Source of the DNA: Nautilus pompilius
Lineage: Eukaryota > Mollusca > Cephalopoda > Nautilida > Nautilidae
NCBI GenBank assembly: GCA_018389105.1
Contig: JACATO010000918.1
Location: forward strand, 434,001 to 498,000
Direction: 5' to 3'
DNA length: 64,000 bases
Both the position numbers and the translations under genes were made by a program. Shown piece by piece: positions 47,601-61,400 of the stretch. The stretch's first letter is position 1; each line of letters starts with the position of its first letter. Below the pieces are notes generated by a model that was not told where the DNA came from, ran no database searches, and saw nothing but the letters and a program-made list of their open reading frames with translations.

Positions 47601-50600
47601 TCTGACCAACATATTAAATGACCTTAATATTGAGCTGCAAGGAAAAGACAAAACAGTGGTCAATATGATCAGCGCAGTTAATGCGTTCAAACGAAAATTG
47701 CAGCATCTGTGCTCAAAGCTCCAGCACCATGATCTGTCAAACTTCCAGAACCTCGTGTCAGAGCTGGAGATGCAAGGGAAGGCATGTGCGCAACTTGACA
47801 TTGGATGCTACACAGAGCAGGTTGAAAACTGTCTGTCAGACTTTAACAAACGGTTTCAAGACTTTGCTTTATTGGAGCCAATTGCTACATTCATGTGCTA
47901 CCCGTTTCAGCAGGATGCTGAGGTTGATTTACTCACATAAAAAATTGCAACACTCTTTCACCTGAACTTGTCTGGAGTGGAGGATGAGATTTTCAGACTA
48001 CAAGCTGACATTGAGCTGAAGTCCAGGCCTCATGGACAGTTTTGGAACTTACTCACAAATGAAAAGTACCCCAACATGAGGAAATGTGCTACCTCCTTGA
48101 CTGCATTATTCGGCTCCACTTATTTATGTGAGTCAGCCTTTTCCCACATGAAGATTATTAAGTCCAAATACCGTTCCACCATGACTGATGATCATTTGGA
48201 AGTGTGCTTGTGGCTGGCTATCAACAGCTACTGTCCGGACCATGCATCCCTGGCTGATTCCATTCAGTGCAAGTCATCAGAGTAAGGTAATGACAAAAAA
48301 TGTACAGATACATTCAATAAATATACAAACTCAGTATATTAAAAAATAAATATATGTTTTGCATTTTTATAGTAGGTAGATCATTTCGACTTGGTCATTT
48401 TATAAGTAGCTTGCAAGCTGAAAAAGTGTGGTCACCCCTGCTGTAGACAGCTAACACTGGGATTTGAACCAGTAATCTTTGGTCAGTTACTATCATGCAT
48501 GTGTTAGCAACTGGAGATTCCTGGTTCAAATCTCAGCGTTAGCTGCCTACAGTATCAAACCAGAGATACTGAAAACATATATACACATCATTCACTCTAC
48601 TTGTGACAAAAAGTACTAACTCGGTTACAGATATTGCAGTGAGTTCTGTAGCAACACATCAGTTTTTTTTTTAGTATAACATTGCTGGGTGTATTCTGGT
48701 CACACATTTTGCTGTGCCAAAAGGCAGCGTATTCTAAGGCAAAGTAATTTAGACTAGCTGATATTTTCAATTTGTTTACCCTATTTTTATTTATTTTTGT
48801 GAATTTAAGTTTCAGACATTTTTGAATACTTTATAGCATGATTATATAATATATATAAATTGTCTGAAGAGAGAGGTATTTCTCAACAAAAATATTTGGA
48901 AGACCAAATAGGTAAACACTGGAATTTTTTAAAATACTGTTTTTCCGTATGCTATGTAATTTGCTATATTGAACAATTTCATATTTTTGCTATGAAAAAC
49001 ATGAATCATTAATTGGTATTTAGGTGTTTTCTATTCTGGTAACAATATCTTAATATAATTTTATTTTGACTCTAACAGAAAAGTATTTTACCAGGTACTA
49101 GTTACTCAAAGAAAAGTGAAATAAAATAGCCATCTATTCCATGATTAGCTATAGAAAATACTGTACAAAACACAACAAGTTTTACTCTGTGGAATAAATA
49201 GACTTGACAAAAATTATATTGGATTAAAAAATAAATTCCAAGCAGATTGCTTTGAAAATTTATTGTATCAGGTTTATTGAAATGGCCTGCAGGCAGTAGC
49301 AATGACAATTTCATTAGTCTAATTATATTCCTTATAATATTGCCCTGATGAGGATGTGTATTTTTATCTTTGTAATCATATCCAGGATATAATATGTGAA
49401 AATGGCACTATAATTGGCTAGAGAATGTTGTCTCTATAGAATACACTTGTTTGTTTCCTAAAGATAAGCTCGGTTCAGTCTTGCTCTATTCATGCCTACC
49501 CAGATCAGTAATCTTCCACTAACTAAACCAATCACATGGCACTTGTGTTGTTGCTAGGATGTACCTCACTCAAAATGACCTTCACATACACACAAGATTG
49601 AATATTTTTCTCTCTTGACTTTTTCAGTCATGGGCAAAGTGTTGTATGGTCTGTAGCCCTATAGAAGTCCAGTTTCAAGGGAAACATTGGTGCCTTCAAA
49701 TCTAAGCTGCTGATGTATATGTCTCATAAATTAGTTCCTTGGGCTAGTTTTGCAATGAACCCAACAATCTGTTGCTTTAGGTCAACCATCCCTAAGTTCT
49801 GTTGGTTGTCTGGTATTGCTATCATCACTAACAGATTAAGACTGAAAGAGACATCTGTGTCTTCTGTAATTATTGACTATGCAGCCTTCTAAAGCCAAGT
49901 AACTGCATAGTTGTGATCACATTTTTTTTGACCTGACATGGCAAAAGTGAGCTGTTTATACAGAACAGCTTGATTTCAAATAGCCTATAGGATATTCATG
50001 TGAGACAACATTTGTTTAATTGTGATACTATGTGTTCCTAATCTCTTTGTGCACAATATATTGTCTTAATCTTTTTTTTCTATTTCCTTGCTCAAAGTTA
50101 CACTTGTGATTTAACTTATTTGAAGGTGTTAATGAATGGATAATCAGAACTTGAAAGGATCTAGTTTCAATTTCTCTTAGGTGCAGACCATCCTAGTATA
50201 AAAACAGTGTATTGTACTTTGATTAACTTGACATGACTTTAAAAATACTTTTTCTTCTTCCAGAGTAGTTGATAATTTTTAACTGCCTGCAGTTTTATCT
50301 ACTGATAGTTGTAAAAATTTTACATAGAGAGAATTGTAAGAATATAGTTGTTTGTGCAACTTCATTACTTTCTACTCTGTGACATAAGACAGACTTAAAA
50401 GATGGATTGTTTTCTTTATTTTGTTAACAATATTTTGTATAATCAACTTGCTTTTATGGAAATGTGTAGTGTTTTTCCAGAGGATTTGAGAGTACATAGT
50501 TTTCCTCAATCACATGAGATAGCTCTGACTGTCATCAAATCTTTTCCTGACTTGAAATGAAATTATTTTTCAGGCCAACTCGTTTATGTTAACTAATGGA

Positions 50601-52434
50601 TTGCAAAGCAATTCTTTCTTTTTTTTAATCCTCATAGACACACAAATACTTACCACTATTCAGTCATGCCTGAAGAGGCACCCATTTGGAATTTGTTTGA
50701 TCCATTTTCTTACAAGTGATAATCTCTGTGTATTTAGTATATTTATTTCATTGCCATCAGCAGCTTGGAACAATTTCAAAAAAAGTTCAAAGCAGTAGCA
50801 GCTCCTCAGGTAAAACTGGTACATGAGTCTAAAGAGAGAAAGGTACAGAATTATCCAAAGAAAAGCAGTTTTGTTTGATAAAATGTTTTTAAAATACACT
50901 ATTATTATTTTGAAAATAGTTGTTACAATCATATATGGCCAGGTTTCATTTGACTATCTCTTGTAATTATACTGTAATAATAGCATTTAAATTACCACTA
51001 CCTCTACAAGCAATCAGTCAGGTATTTTTAGTAGTGCATTATCCTTAAATTATCAAATAATATGCATATAAGTTGTTGGAATTTCTGCAAAACGTTCATT
51101 CACTGTGCCATCTCAAATACTTTTGTTTCTATTAAAGAGTACTCATTTATTTATAATTGATAACTCCATACAAGTTTAGCATTGTCTTTGAAATTCACTT
51201 TGATAAATAAAACTTTCCTTGAAGAATGAAAGAAAGAAAAAAGGACATCATAGGTAACTTTCAGATAAGTAAAATATTTAATCTTCCATATCACAATGGG
51301 AAGGAACAAAGGTTACATTATGGTAATGTGACATTTAAAGTGGAATGTGTACCTACAGTAGATTCCAAAGAATATTTTGATTTTACTAAATATCCAAGTA
51401 AGGTAGGGTTATGTGTTGTTGTTTTTTTTTTTAAGTCAGCGATACCATTTGCAGGCAGATTTTTGCTTGGTGGTTAGAGTGTTAGACTGGCATGGCTGCT
51501 GACCAGAGTTTGAATCACATTTGGGTTTGGCTCAGTTTAGCAACTGCATGGGTTTCTTCCAGCATGAAAAAAATGAAGAGTTCTAGTAGGGACTTTCTAC
51601 AGTAGGCATATGGCTTGCGTTCATTCACACTCTATCTCCACCTGGTTCAGGAAACTGACACTAGAGGTTTTCATTGGGATGGATGCCTTATGCGCCAATG
51701 CCAGCATGCAGTTTTGAAGATGATGATCAGCTGCACTGTAGATTTCTTGAAATTATTACAGTGTAATGATTTCAGAGTCTTGAATTACCTTGTGAAAGTT
51801 TTACTTTTCTATATAGGCCTTTTAATTTAAAGGAAGTATAAAGCATGTCTGTCAAGTTCAGATATTTTTTCTGTCATAGATTTCTCTTTACAAGAAGTAA
51901 TTTTTGGAACTCTTGAAATGCAAGGTCATGGTAATTAATTTAAGAAAATCAGTGAAGAAATATTAACAGGTAATAATCCTGGCAACACGTAGGCATTTAC
52001 AGTAATTTTGCAAAAAATTGAGTGAAGATTACAAGTTGAAGAATTCAAAATTACTTGATTGGAATTCTGATATCTTAACACATTTCCATGTGTGTATTTG
52101 TAAGTTTGCTTGTTTTTTTTTTAAATTTTAAAATGAAATTCCATAAAGAATTAATCCTTTAAAAAAATTTTATTCTTGTTTCTAAATTTGTTATAATATT
52201 GTTGTTACCTGTCTTTGGTGTTCAGGATTACCTGCTGAACAAGTGGACCTGCTTGGGAGATGTAAAACTTCCAGGCGAAGATGTTCTCTCTATGGCGTGG
52301 TTCCATAATGGAGTGTTGGTAAGTCAAACAGATTTTTCCGTGCACATTGTTTTGCATTTATTGAGGTTTTGCTGACATCAAAAATAACCATCTATGCTGC
52401 ATTTTTTCTAAAGCTTTAGAGACTTAGCTAGTGA

Positions 52435-52478
<44 letters not shown>

Positions 52479-55403
52479 TGGAAAGATGTAGTTTTTACAC
52501 ATTTTGGATTTTCTTGAAAATTGGGGGAAAAAAAAATTAAGTTAAAATGCTTGAAAAATTGTTTTATTGAACCAGGTGGTTTCAATCATTCTGGACGCAG
52601 TTAACTTAGCAGCTACTTCATGTTTATTGTGTTATAATGGCTGTCTTTTGTAACCAAAGATGGCCATTCACATATCACATGCAAACACCTGGTGGCATGA
52701 ATGTTTATAGTGTAAGAGCTACTGCCTGCATAGCAACCATTCTTATGTAGCAAGCAGTGTCTGAAAAGACCAGACAACTTTCCACCTGCACTAGCAGACC
52801 CATTACCCTAGAAAGCAATTCACTCACTGCTAGGTAAACAGACATACATAGTGAGAAAACTTGACTAAATGCCAATCAGATAGTAACATAGCATTTAGAA
52901 ATTTTAATGCTCTTAAACTTCTAAAGAAATATTTCATTCAAGCAACACTGTGGATAAATGGAAAACTCAAGGGTTGAGTGGAAACAAGATCTCTTATGTT
53001 TCATTAAAACTGGTATAGTTTAATTTTTTGTTTGGCTGAAAGCAGTTGACTTACAACCAGTTTGGGGCAAAGGTAGGCATATTTGCATCTAGTCTGGACA
53101 TGAACATCAAGAAAACAAAAACTAGTTGTGAGCAAGTTGAAAGTACTATTGAAATGTAACTAAAACAGATGGACAGAGGAAGAAATAAAGACAATGCGAT
53201 CATGAATATGGGACACCTACTTAACATAACAAGAAATTAACAATTGAGACAGTTAAGGATAGTAAACTGTTAAGTTTGGCTGATATTGCTATACAGCTGC
53301 AAAATATGGACAATTAGCAAAATGATAGAATAAAAGCTAACTAGTATAAAAAGGGTGGATTTTGAGGAGATTGATGAAAATTAAATGAATTGTGAGAATG
53401 ACAAATGGGGAAGTATTACAAAATGCAAAGAAAAATTCATTTATAAAGGTTATAGCGATAAGGGAGGCAAAATTGTGATGAGACAAGGTGGCTTGGAAAA
53501 TTTGTGCATTGTTGATATGATTGAGGCAAGATGTCAAAAGGAAGACAAAGGAGAAAAAAAAAAACATCTTGAAGAGTTTTGGCTCTCAAGGAGACAAAAT
53601 GTTGTTCATTACAAGGGACTGGAAGGGATGGAGATCAAGGATTCATGATTCCCAGATTGGGAATGGCATGATGATGGTTTTAATTAATTTTATTTTTGTA
53701 TATCCTGGAAGTTGATGCTTTGATATTTTTAATTGAATTTTTGGTGAACTTTTCTAAAATGTTTTTAAATGTTGTTTTGGCTGAGATGTCTGCATCAAAC
53801 TCACAACCTTCTGCTTGAGGGTCTAACAGTTTTTTTTTTTTAAATTTTTTTTTTTAAATATATACTTAAGTTTTTGTGAAGGCAACTAATCACAGTGCAC
53901 CATTGGTGCAAGGACGTGTATCCTGCAGCGTCATATGGAGGACTCATCGTAGTCCACAATCTTGCAAATGTACTATTTCATGCAGGTGCCTAAAGCTATG
54001 GGCATTTCCTCCGCCTCAGCTCAGGCATTGTTACTGCACATTGTAAATAAAGATTATCTGAATCTCAGGACTTGAGAAAAAAAAAAATTGTTTGCTTGTC
54101 ACAGCTTTTAAAGTAAATTAATTATTTATTTTTATTTTTAGGTGAACTTTAATCCCGATAAACGGGATAATTTAAAGTATGGAGAGAAATTTCCAAATGC
54201 ACCATTTACACCATCTTTGACTTATTTTGGTGGTCGACCATTAGATGGTTGGATTGCTGTGACATCGACTGGATTGGTAGGTATAATTCTGATTTTGCAA
54301 AGAGAAAAACACACCTTGCCAAGATATGCTAAAAGTATCTGTTTTTTCAGATTTTTGTATCTTTCAAGTAAGAGCATCTTTCTATAATATTTAATTACTC
54401 TATTCAGTAGTGGCATATTTTAATTCATGTTGAGTGTATCTTGTTAGGCTTTGTTTAAAATCTGCTTTTAATGAATAAGTTTTTCCATAAAAATGGTTTA
54501 TGCAAGAGGGGAGAAAAACCAACTGTTTACCAACTGGAGTTGAATCCCACTATTTAAAACCATTGGTACCTGTTTATAAGACATTTGTTTTTATGACAAA
54601 TTTATATTTTGGAATTTGGGGTCATCTTATAACAGATATAAAGTGAAAGTTGTCTGAAATTTGGAGTTTATCAGTAAAGGAAAAATCAGTACCTCAGTAT
54701 TTACTTTTATTTCTAGGAGACTAGGCTGAGCTTACATGTATATGTACCTGTCACATTAATAAAATATTATCAGTCAATCAGCATTTTCCTATTTAAATTA
54801 TAATTATGTCATTATGATTTATTTAAGTAATTGAATTATAAATTAGATAGTGAATGCATTATAGTATGCCTGTGAAGATGCTACCATTTTGAATTTTGGG
54901 GCATATTTTCACACCTGTCTGCAATATACATACAATGTTTTGATCAGCTGAATGTTGTCTGACTTAACAAAGGAATATTTTTCTGACTTATCAAAATTCC
55001 ATTTTCTGACCTTGTCTTATAACAGGGTCAATGATAATAAAATTACTATTTTTGGTCCAAGAAAGTTGGGGGTTATCTTATAAGCGAGTATAAGTGGTAT
55101 TCAGCACAGGTTGAGCTATATGGGCTGTGACAGAGTTATATTAACGAAGTTGGTATTTTGTGAGGATAAGTCCTTGTATCACCCCAGCTTTCCCATGTTT
55201 TGCATTGAGTTTGTTGACTAAATATGCAGCCAGTTCAACATAAATAATAAGTAGTGGTTCTAGGCTGGGATGGTATAAGGGAGGTAAAAACTGACATGGT
55301 ATACTGGGTGGGTGGGTAAAATGAGCAAATCTAAATAGTATATTAAAAATATCTTTTCTTTTCTGAAGCTGTTTTTAAGATTGATTTTTTATTATTATTA
55401 TTA

Positions 55404-55446
<43 letters not shown>

Positions 55447-58400
55447 GATTTTGAATCTTGTTGGCATATTACTTTACAAAGATAATAAAAATGTATTTAG
55501 TAACATTCAGCAAAATGACTCTAAGCTTTACCAGCAACAAATATTTCTCCTGTATCTCTATCCACAGTGTTAGAGAAGTTTTAAAATTATTCAACATGCA
55601 TGTCACATTGGTTAGGAATATATTATAGTCTCTTATTAGGGTCTACTTTAATGGTTGAATACAACATGCAAAACAAGTAGCCACAAAAGTGCGACACTAT
55701 TCATTTTCTTTCTTTAGCTTCCAAACTCTCAAGTTATCAACTTAAGTGTTCTTCCTGTAAGTATTACGTTTATAATAGATACTTGTGTAATTGTAGCCAT
55801 GTTAGGATTGCATGGTATATTGGATAAGGTTGAGAAACCAGTTCCATTACATGCATAGAAGCTGGGCAAATATTAGGTTGTTACAAAAATTTTGTCGGTT
55901 TTTTTACCACAACAATGAGACTCCATATTGTTGCTGAACGCAAAGTTTATCAATTAGAGTAAGTTACATTATAATAAATACACTTGTGCCAACAAGTTAC
56001 AAGCACATTTATACCTTTTTGAAAAAAAATCTGGATTTCTGGAGTCAATAAACTATTGGAAGGCAGTTTCCATTGCTGCTTGCTTGGAAAAGGATTTCAT
56101 ATAGAGGAAGCTGTGAGAAAAGTCTGGTCAATGGGCTGGGTGAGAGAGAACTGCGTACCTCAACGTATTCAGTTTCGGAAGAGTCAATTTTGCAGCATGA
56201 GGGCGAGCCCTTGTGGTGGAACAGGATTGGACCTCTTTGATTCACCAATGGTGGCTGTTTTTTGAAGAGTTTCTGATGAACAATGTTTAATACATGATAG
56301 TACCTTTCAGATGTGATGGTTTCGCCAGGTTTTGTTTCTTATGACAAGTGAAGAGCTGATTTCCAATCAACGATTTTGTTGTTGTTCATTCAACTCTTGA
56401 GGCACCCACTTGTCAAACTCTTTCACCTGGCTGATTGCATCAAGATGCTGGGAAACAGTTGCAGTGCATACGTCAAGCTCTCCAGCAATTTCTTGCACTG
56501 TTTTCCTTGAATCGGCTTCAGCTGAGGCTTTCAGATGGTCATCATCACAGCTGAAAGGATGTCTGCTGTGTTCCATCTTCTAGGCTCACACTTCCTAATC
56601 AAAACTTTGCAAACCATCATTGTACTGTGTGCTCACTTGCTGTGTTCTCACCCCATGCTTGCTTAATGTTATGAGCTGCCTCCCTCACTTTGTGGCCTGG
56701 TTTTAAATCGTGAAGTAAAATGGCATGAAAAACATTTCTATCCATGCTGCACTCAGAACCCTGAAACAAATATCCATTTTATGATTTTTTAAAAAGGTGT
56801 GTTTTGCATAATATATGCCAAAGCATGTGCTACAAAGCAGTATATAGCTTATCTACATGCACCTTCACAAGCATGCAAAAAATGAGCCCAAATTAACAAT
56901 ATAAAAACCGACAAAACTTTTGTAAGGACTGCTGACAGTGGAGAAATAATACTTCTGAAAAACTTGACAACAATAAATGCTCCCTTAAAATAAATTTTTA
57001 AAGAAATGAGGATGGAAACTGAACTATCATTTGGGTTAAATTAGTCTCTCTCTCTTTAGGTGAGTGCTGGAATGATTCAGTCTAATGAGCCCCGGGTTAG
57101 GGCTACTACAGAGAGCCTTGCACCTGCCCACCTTAGGGTGTGCCTTGCTGACATTGCTCACACTAGTGGCGGGGAAATGATGGTTGCCACAAGTGATGGT
57201 ATTCCTTCGTCTGCCATCCAGTGTTTCCTGATATCACTTTCCATGGATCCGTCGTCGTGTTTGGTATCGAGCCGAGCCAGTGCCAGCCTGTATGTCAAGT
57301 GTCACACTGAAACCATGTCGCGTGACATGCAGAGCATGTGTGTCACCCATCTTCAGTTTGTCAACAAAGAGCACAGTGACACACTGGTCATCTGTGTGGG
57401 CAGCCAGAACTACAGCTGGATCGACTTCTGGCAGTTAGTGGAGCAAACCCATTCTCTGCACAAGATGTTTCACAGTAATTCCAAGCCGGACACTGTCTAC
57501 AAAACTCCAAAGTGGATGCATAAAGCTACAGTTACACACAGTGCAATGGTGACAGCCATTGCTGGGCCCAAGCTGCCAGCCACATCATGTCTTGTGGAGA
57601 CAGGTGGATTCTCGCCATATATAGCAGTTGCATACAGGGATGGTACTGTCAAAATGATACATCGCTACAGCTTCCAGGTTATCTGTAATTGCTCTGTGGA
57701 CCAGATATGCTCACAACCTCCTTTGGAGAGGAAAGCAAAGCCTCCGTCATATTTGTCTCTGCTCCAGCAGTCGCACAGCAGCTGTGGGTTGATAGGGGTT
57801 CGAGAGAATGACATTTATTTATTTAGATCTGTGAATGCCCATGAGAACTCAGTGCAAATCTCTCCTGCCTATGTTGTCCTTTTACTGGAATATTCTGCTG
57901 TTGCTGGTCTGGACTGGTGGGATGTCCTTCTAGCTGTGAAGCAAAGTAAGTTTCACATTACATACCTTATATCTAGATTATTTTGTTTTCTTTTCATCAA
58001 TGTTTTGTGTTGTGAATATTTGCATGGGCAGTGTGGTAGACTACTGGACTGCTAGTGTTAAAGCCCTAAGTTTGAATCCCGATCACACCTGGCTCATTTG
58101 ATAGGGCTGTAAGTTGGTGGGAGACCAGGGGGAGGGACATGTTACTCCCACTTTTTGGCATAGAATGTTGTTATTTCTTTTGTCTGAAATGTGGAAATTT
58201 ATTTCAAGAGGCAGATTAATGTTGGGGGTGCTCTCCCATTTTTTCTTTCCACATCCAAATCTGGTGCCAACACCGTAATCAACTCGGACATGGAGTTGGT
58301 GGAGAGAATAATAGGCCCAGTTGACCCTCCATTAAATAGTTTCAAAAGCTTTTGTTTTGAAGTGCATGACACATTTTTATACTTCATTTCTTCATTTTTG

Positions 58401-61400
58401 TCTATCTTTTTAAATTTATATTTTAATTTTCTCTCTCTTTGTACATCATTGTTTTAGGCTTAAAATCTTTTTTTACATACTAAATATGTACATGTGCATG
58501 GGCATGTAACTATGGCTGACTAAACAAATACAGGAGCATTGATTTTTTTTTTAAATGCATTCCAGTTTATTGTTATGGTGTGTAACCAGTGCTCAGGGTT
58601 GCAGTGACTTAGCAGGTGGTTGCGCAACATTGAAGCTGTTGGTCAGCTGCTTTGTCATTGTGAAAGAGTAGAAAGGGAGATGGCTTTTGTCCAATAACCA
58701 TGGGTCCTTGCGGGTCTGTGTTTGCTTGTGATGGCTGTGGTATTACAAAAACAAAAAAAACGAGAGCACACAAGAGCAGGTAGAAATGCTTGTAGTGAGA
58801 CAATGCCATCTGCATCCAGGGTCTCAAAAGACTGCTGGCTCACTTGGAATAAGCCCGATTTTAAAGATATTTTGTATCCTTCCCACTGGAACAGCAGGTG
58901 CAGAAAGGTTTTCAGCATTTCAGAGGTGGAGACATAGGTAAGATCAACTCTGAAGAATGAAGTGGCCCAGCTTTATCATGTGTACATGCAAATGTTAAAG
59001 AAGTGGCTAGAAGCAATTTATCAATTTGCTAAAATCAAATCATGAAACATTCTTTTTATATTATAGAACAGATTTGTTGTAGATTTATAATAATATTGGT
59101 AAATAAAAAGCAATTAAATATTGTATATTTTTGTAATGGGCTCTTGGAATAAAGTGCCCTCCCCCTCTGAAATTCTGTCCTATATCCATCTATGAATCAG
59201 CTTGTTTTCACTAATTATCTATAATAAGGACCTTATAGCCCCATATTCTTAAATGATTCTGAATAAAAGCATAAAACCTTTCACTGAACTAAGTTGGTAT
59301 CCCTTTATATTTTGTTGTTTATTGCAGTATATTGGTGGTAATACAAAGATTGAAAATTTATTTCAAAAATGTCTTTAAATGAATAACACCTTGTTAATCA
59401 GCATGGCCAAAATCTTCTGTGAACAGTTCTATAAAAATTTATCTAATTTTGACTGAGAATTAAGAAGGGAAGGGTATGGAGCAAAAGCTCAGGTCATGTG
59501 TTGGTCAAATCGAGAAGGTGAGATGTGTGATGTTCAAGTGTACGTTTTACAGAGATGGGGATTAGGATTAGGATGTTCAGGGAGATGAGCAGGAAGTCTA
59601 TCTGTGCGCATTACATATCTGATACAGTGGGCATTTTTGGGCTTTTACCAAGTACTAAAGGGAAAACATGTGAAATACTAAGAAATGCGCTAATAAGATT
59701 GTAATTACCCTTCCCAAAACTAGGATCACAAACATACAATGCAGCAAACACCATGGCTGCCAGGTAGAAATTAAAGAACGTTGGCCATTAGTGTCTTATG
59801 TTTGCTGTTGTGCTCTCAAGTCTCATCTGATGACATCAAAGGCCATGTGAGTTACTTCCTATATAAGATATGCACTAAATTATGTGCAGGATCTTAGAAT
59901 AGCAAATTTTAGCACATTTATTTAGATTTTTGTTGAAGAACCTAATCTGGCAACCCCTACATGGCTAAACTCCACATGTCTTATACACTAGTTAACATTG
60001 CCATTTACTTTAAGGTCTCTGTTAGATATTTATGAAGCTGTCCTCTGTATTTTGCAAGAAGCAAGTGAAGAATTTGGAGTCATTACTCTATCTTAGAACA
60101 GTGGTATTTGTACCTGCTTGTCAACACTGGAGTCTTTTAGGTCTGTTTGTTTTGAGTTCAGATATGCTAGCCACTGTGGAATTAGTAAATCATCAATTCC
60201 AAAATGCATCGCTCTAGTCATAAGTTCCATAAAATAGTGATTAGGACAAATCACATGCTTTCTTAGTGTAATTTAAACAATTTTCAATTCCAAAAAAAAA
60301 TAAAGATCCAAGGAAAGCATGTCAATATACAAGCTTCCCAATACACGGTTGAATTGGCCAAAGAATTTCTTTTGCATTGATTTCTTTAAAATGATTGATG
60401 TGCCCTCATTAATATTGGCCATTACTTCACTTCCACTGACCTAAAGCAACATAATAAACCAGTCACAAGCAGAGTTACTGAGAAAATACAATTTGATATT
60501 ATTCAAAACTATCCAGAGTTTCCTTGCCTTTGGAGGTATAACTTGACTACTTTAGGTGATGGATACAGGCTTTGTTTTAAAGAAATGAGCCCAAAAGTTT
60601 GTTGCGTGTTTCCATACATCGAAAGACTTCTTGTGCTTGATCTTTATCTCCTGCAAGTTCCTGTGGCTGAAAGATATTTTGACTACTATGATGAATAAAA
60701 ACCTGGCTTTGAAGTACAACATCACAAAAGACAGACTAGATAGTCTCACGGTTTCCTATGTATACAGAGAAAGACTTGCTTAAATTAATTGCTGGGAAAT
60801 TTCAGATTTCATAGAATGTTCAAAAGACACTTGGAAAGTTTTAACAAAGAAAGTCAAATAATAATAATAATAATAGCACTATCATTTTTTTTTCAATTCA
60901 CAATATTTTCTATGATTTATCATTGCATATAGCATATCTGTAAACTTATGAACAAGTAAATAAGATATAAAACATTTAAATTCTGATACCATTGTTTTCT
61001 AAGGCATGTACTCTCTCTCTGCTTTACAAAATATCTAAGACTAGAAGTGAAAAAAGCCTCACTCTGCATTGCAAGATCATATCTAAACTGTTTGAGACAA
61101 AACTTTGTATTGATGTTAAATCTCATGTATAACTGCTTTTACTTGCATACCATTAATAAATGAATTCAAGTGCATGGGTCAGAACTTTTATTATAATTGC
61201 CATTTATTAAAACAAAAATGGAAGGTGGGGAGGAGGGACAAGATTTGTCTAATATTTTGATTTACGGACAAATCAGAGACTTGTAATTGAGATTCTAGAC
61301 CCCACACTTTTCAATAGTGGATGATACCTGTGTCGATGGGGCATGGATTCTCGTTTCCTTTCACATCTAAAATGGAAGAGTTTTAGTAGATCCTTTTGTG

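Larger units (their letters stand above)
46160..48590. repeat. Palindromic tRNA-like repeat split by a hAT insertion
   Basis: Left arm: 46,160-46,204 plus 48,449-48,490. Right arm: about 48,500-48,590. Without the inserted hAT the arms are inverted repeats of about 85 bp, with a short spacer around ATCATGCA. Outer parts are ATATGTTTTCAATATCTCTG against (reverse-complemented) ATATGTTTTCAGTATCTCTG. Inner parts each hold a box-B-like core, GGATTTGAACCAGTAATC and, inverted, AGATTTGAACCAGGAATC. Looks like a foldback element built from two tRNA-like heads. Confidence 0.7.

Noticed and set aside
57946-58055. Continuation of the MED16 exon 6 reading frame
   Set aside because: A consensus GTAAGT donor lies at 57,946. 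The continuation does not resemble MED16, and the next exon fits in phase.
58025-58100. Functional tRNA gene
   Set aside because: Box A and box B are recognisable but no full cloverleaf with matching acceptor arms could be drawn. It reads as a SINE head.
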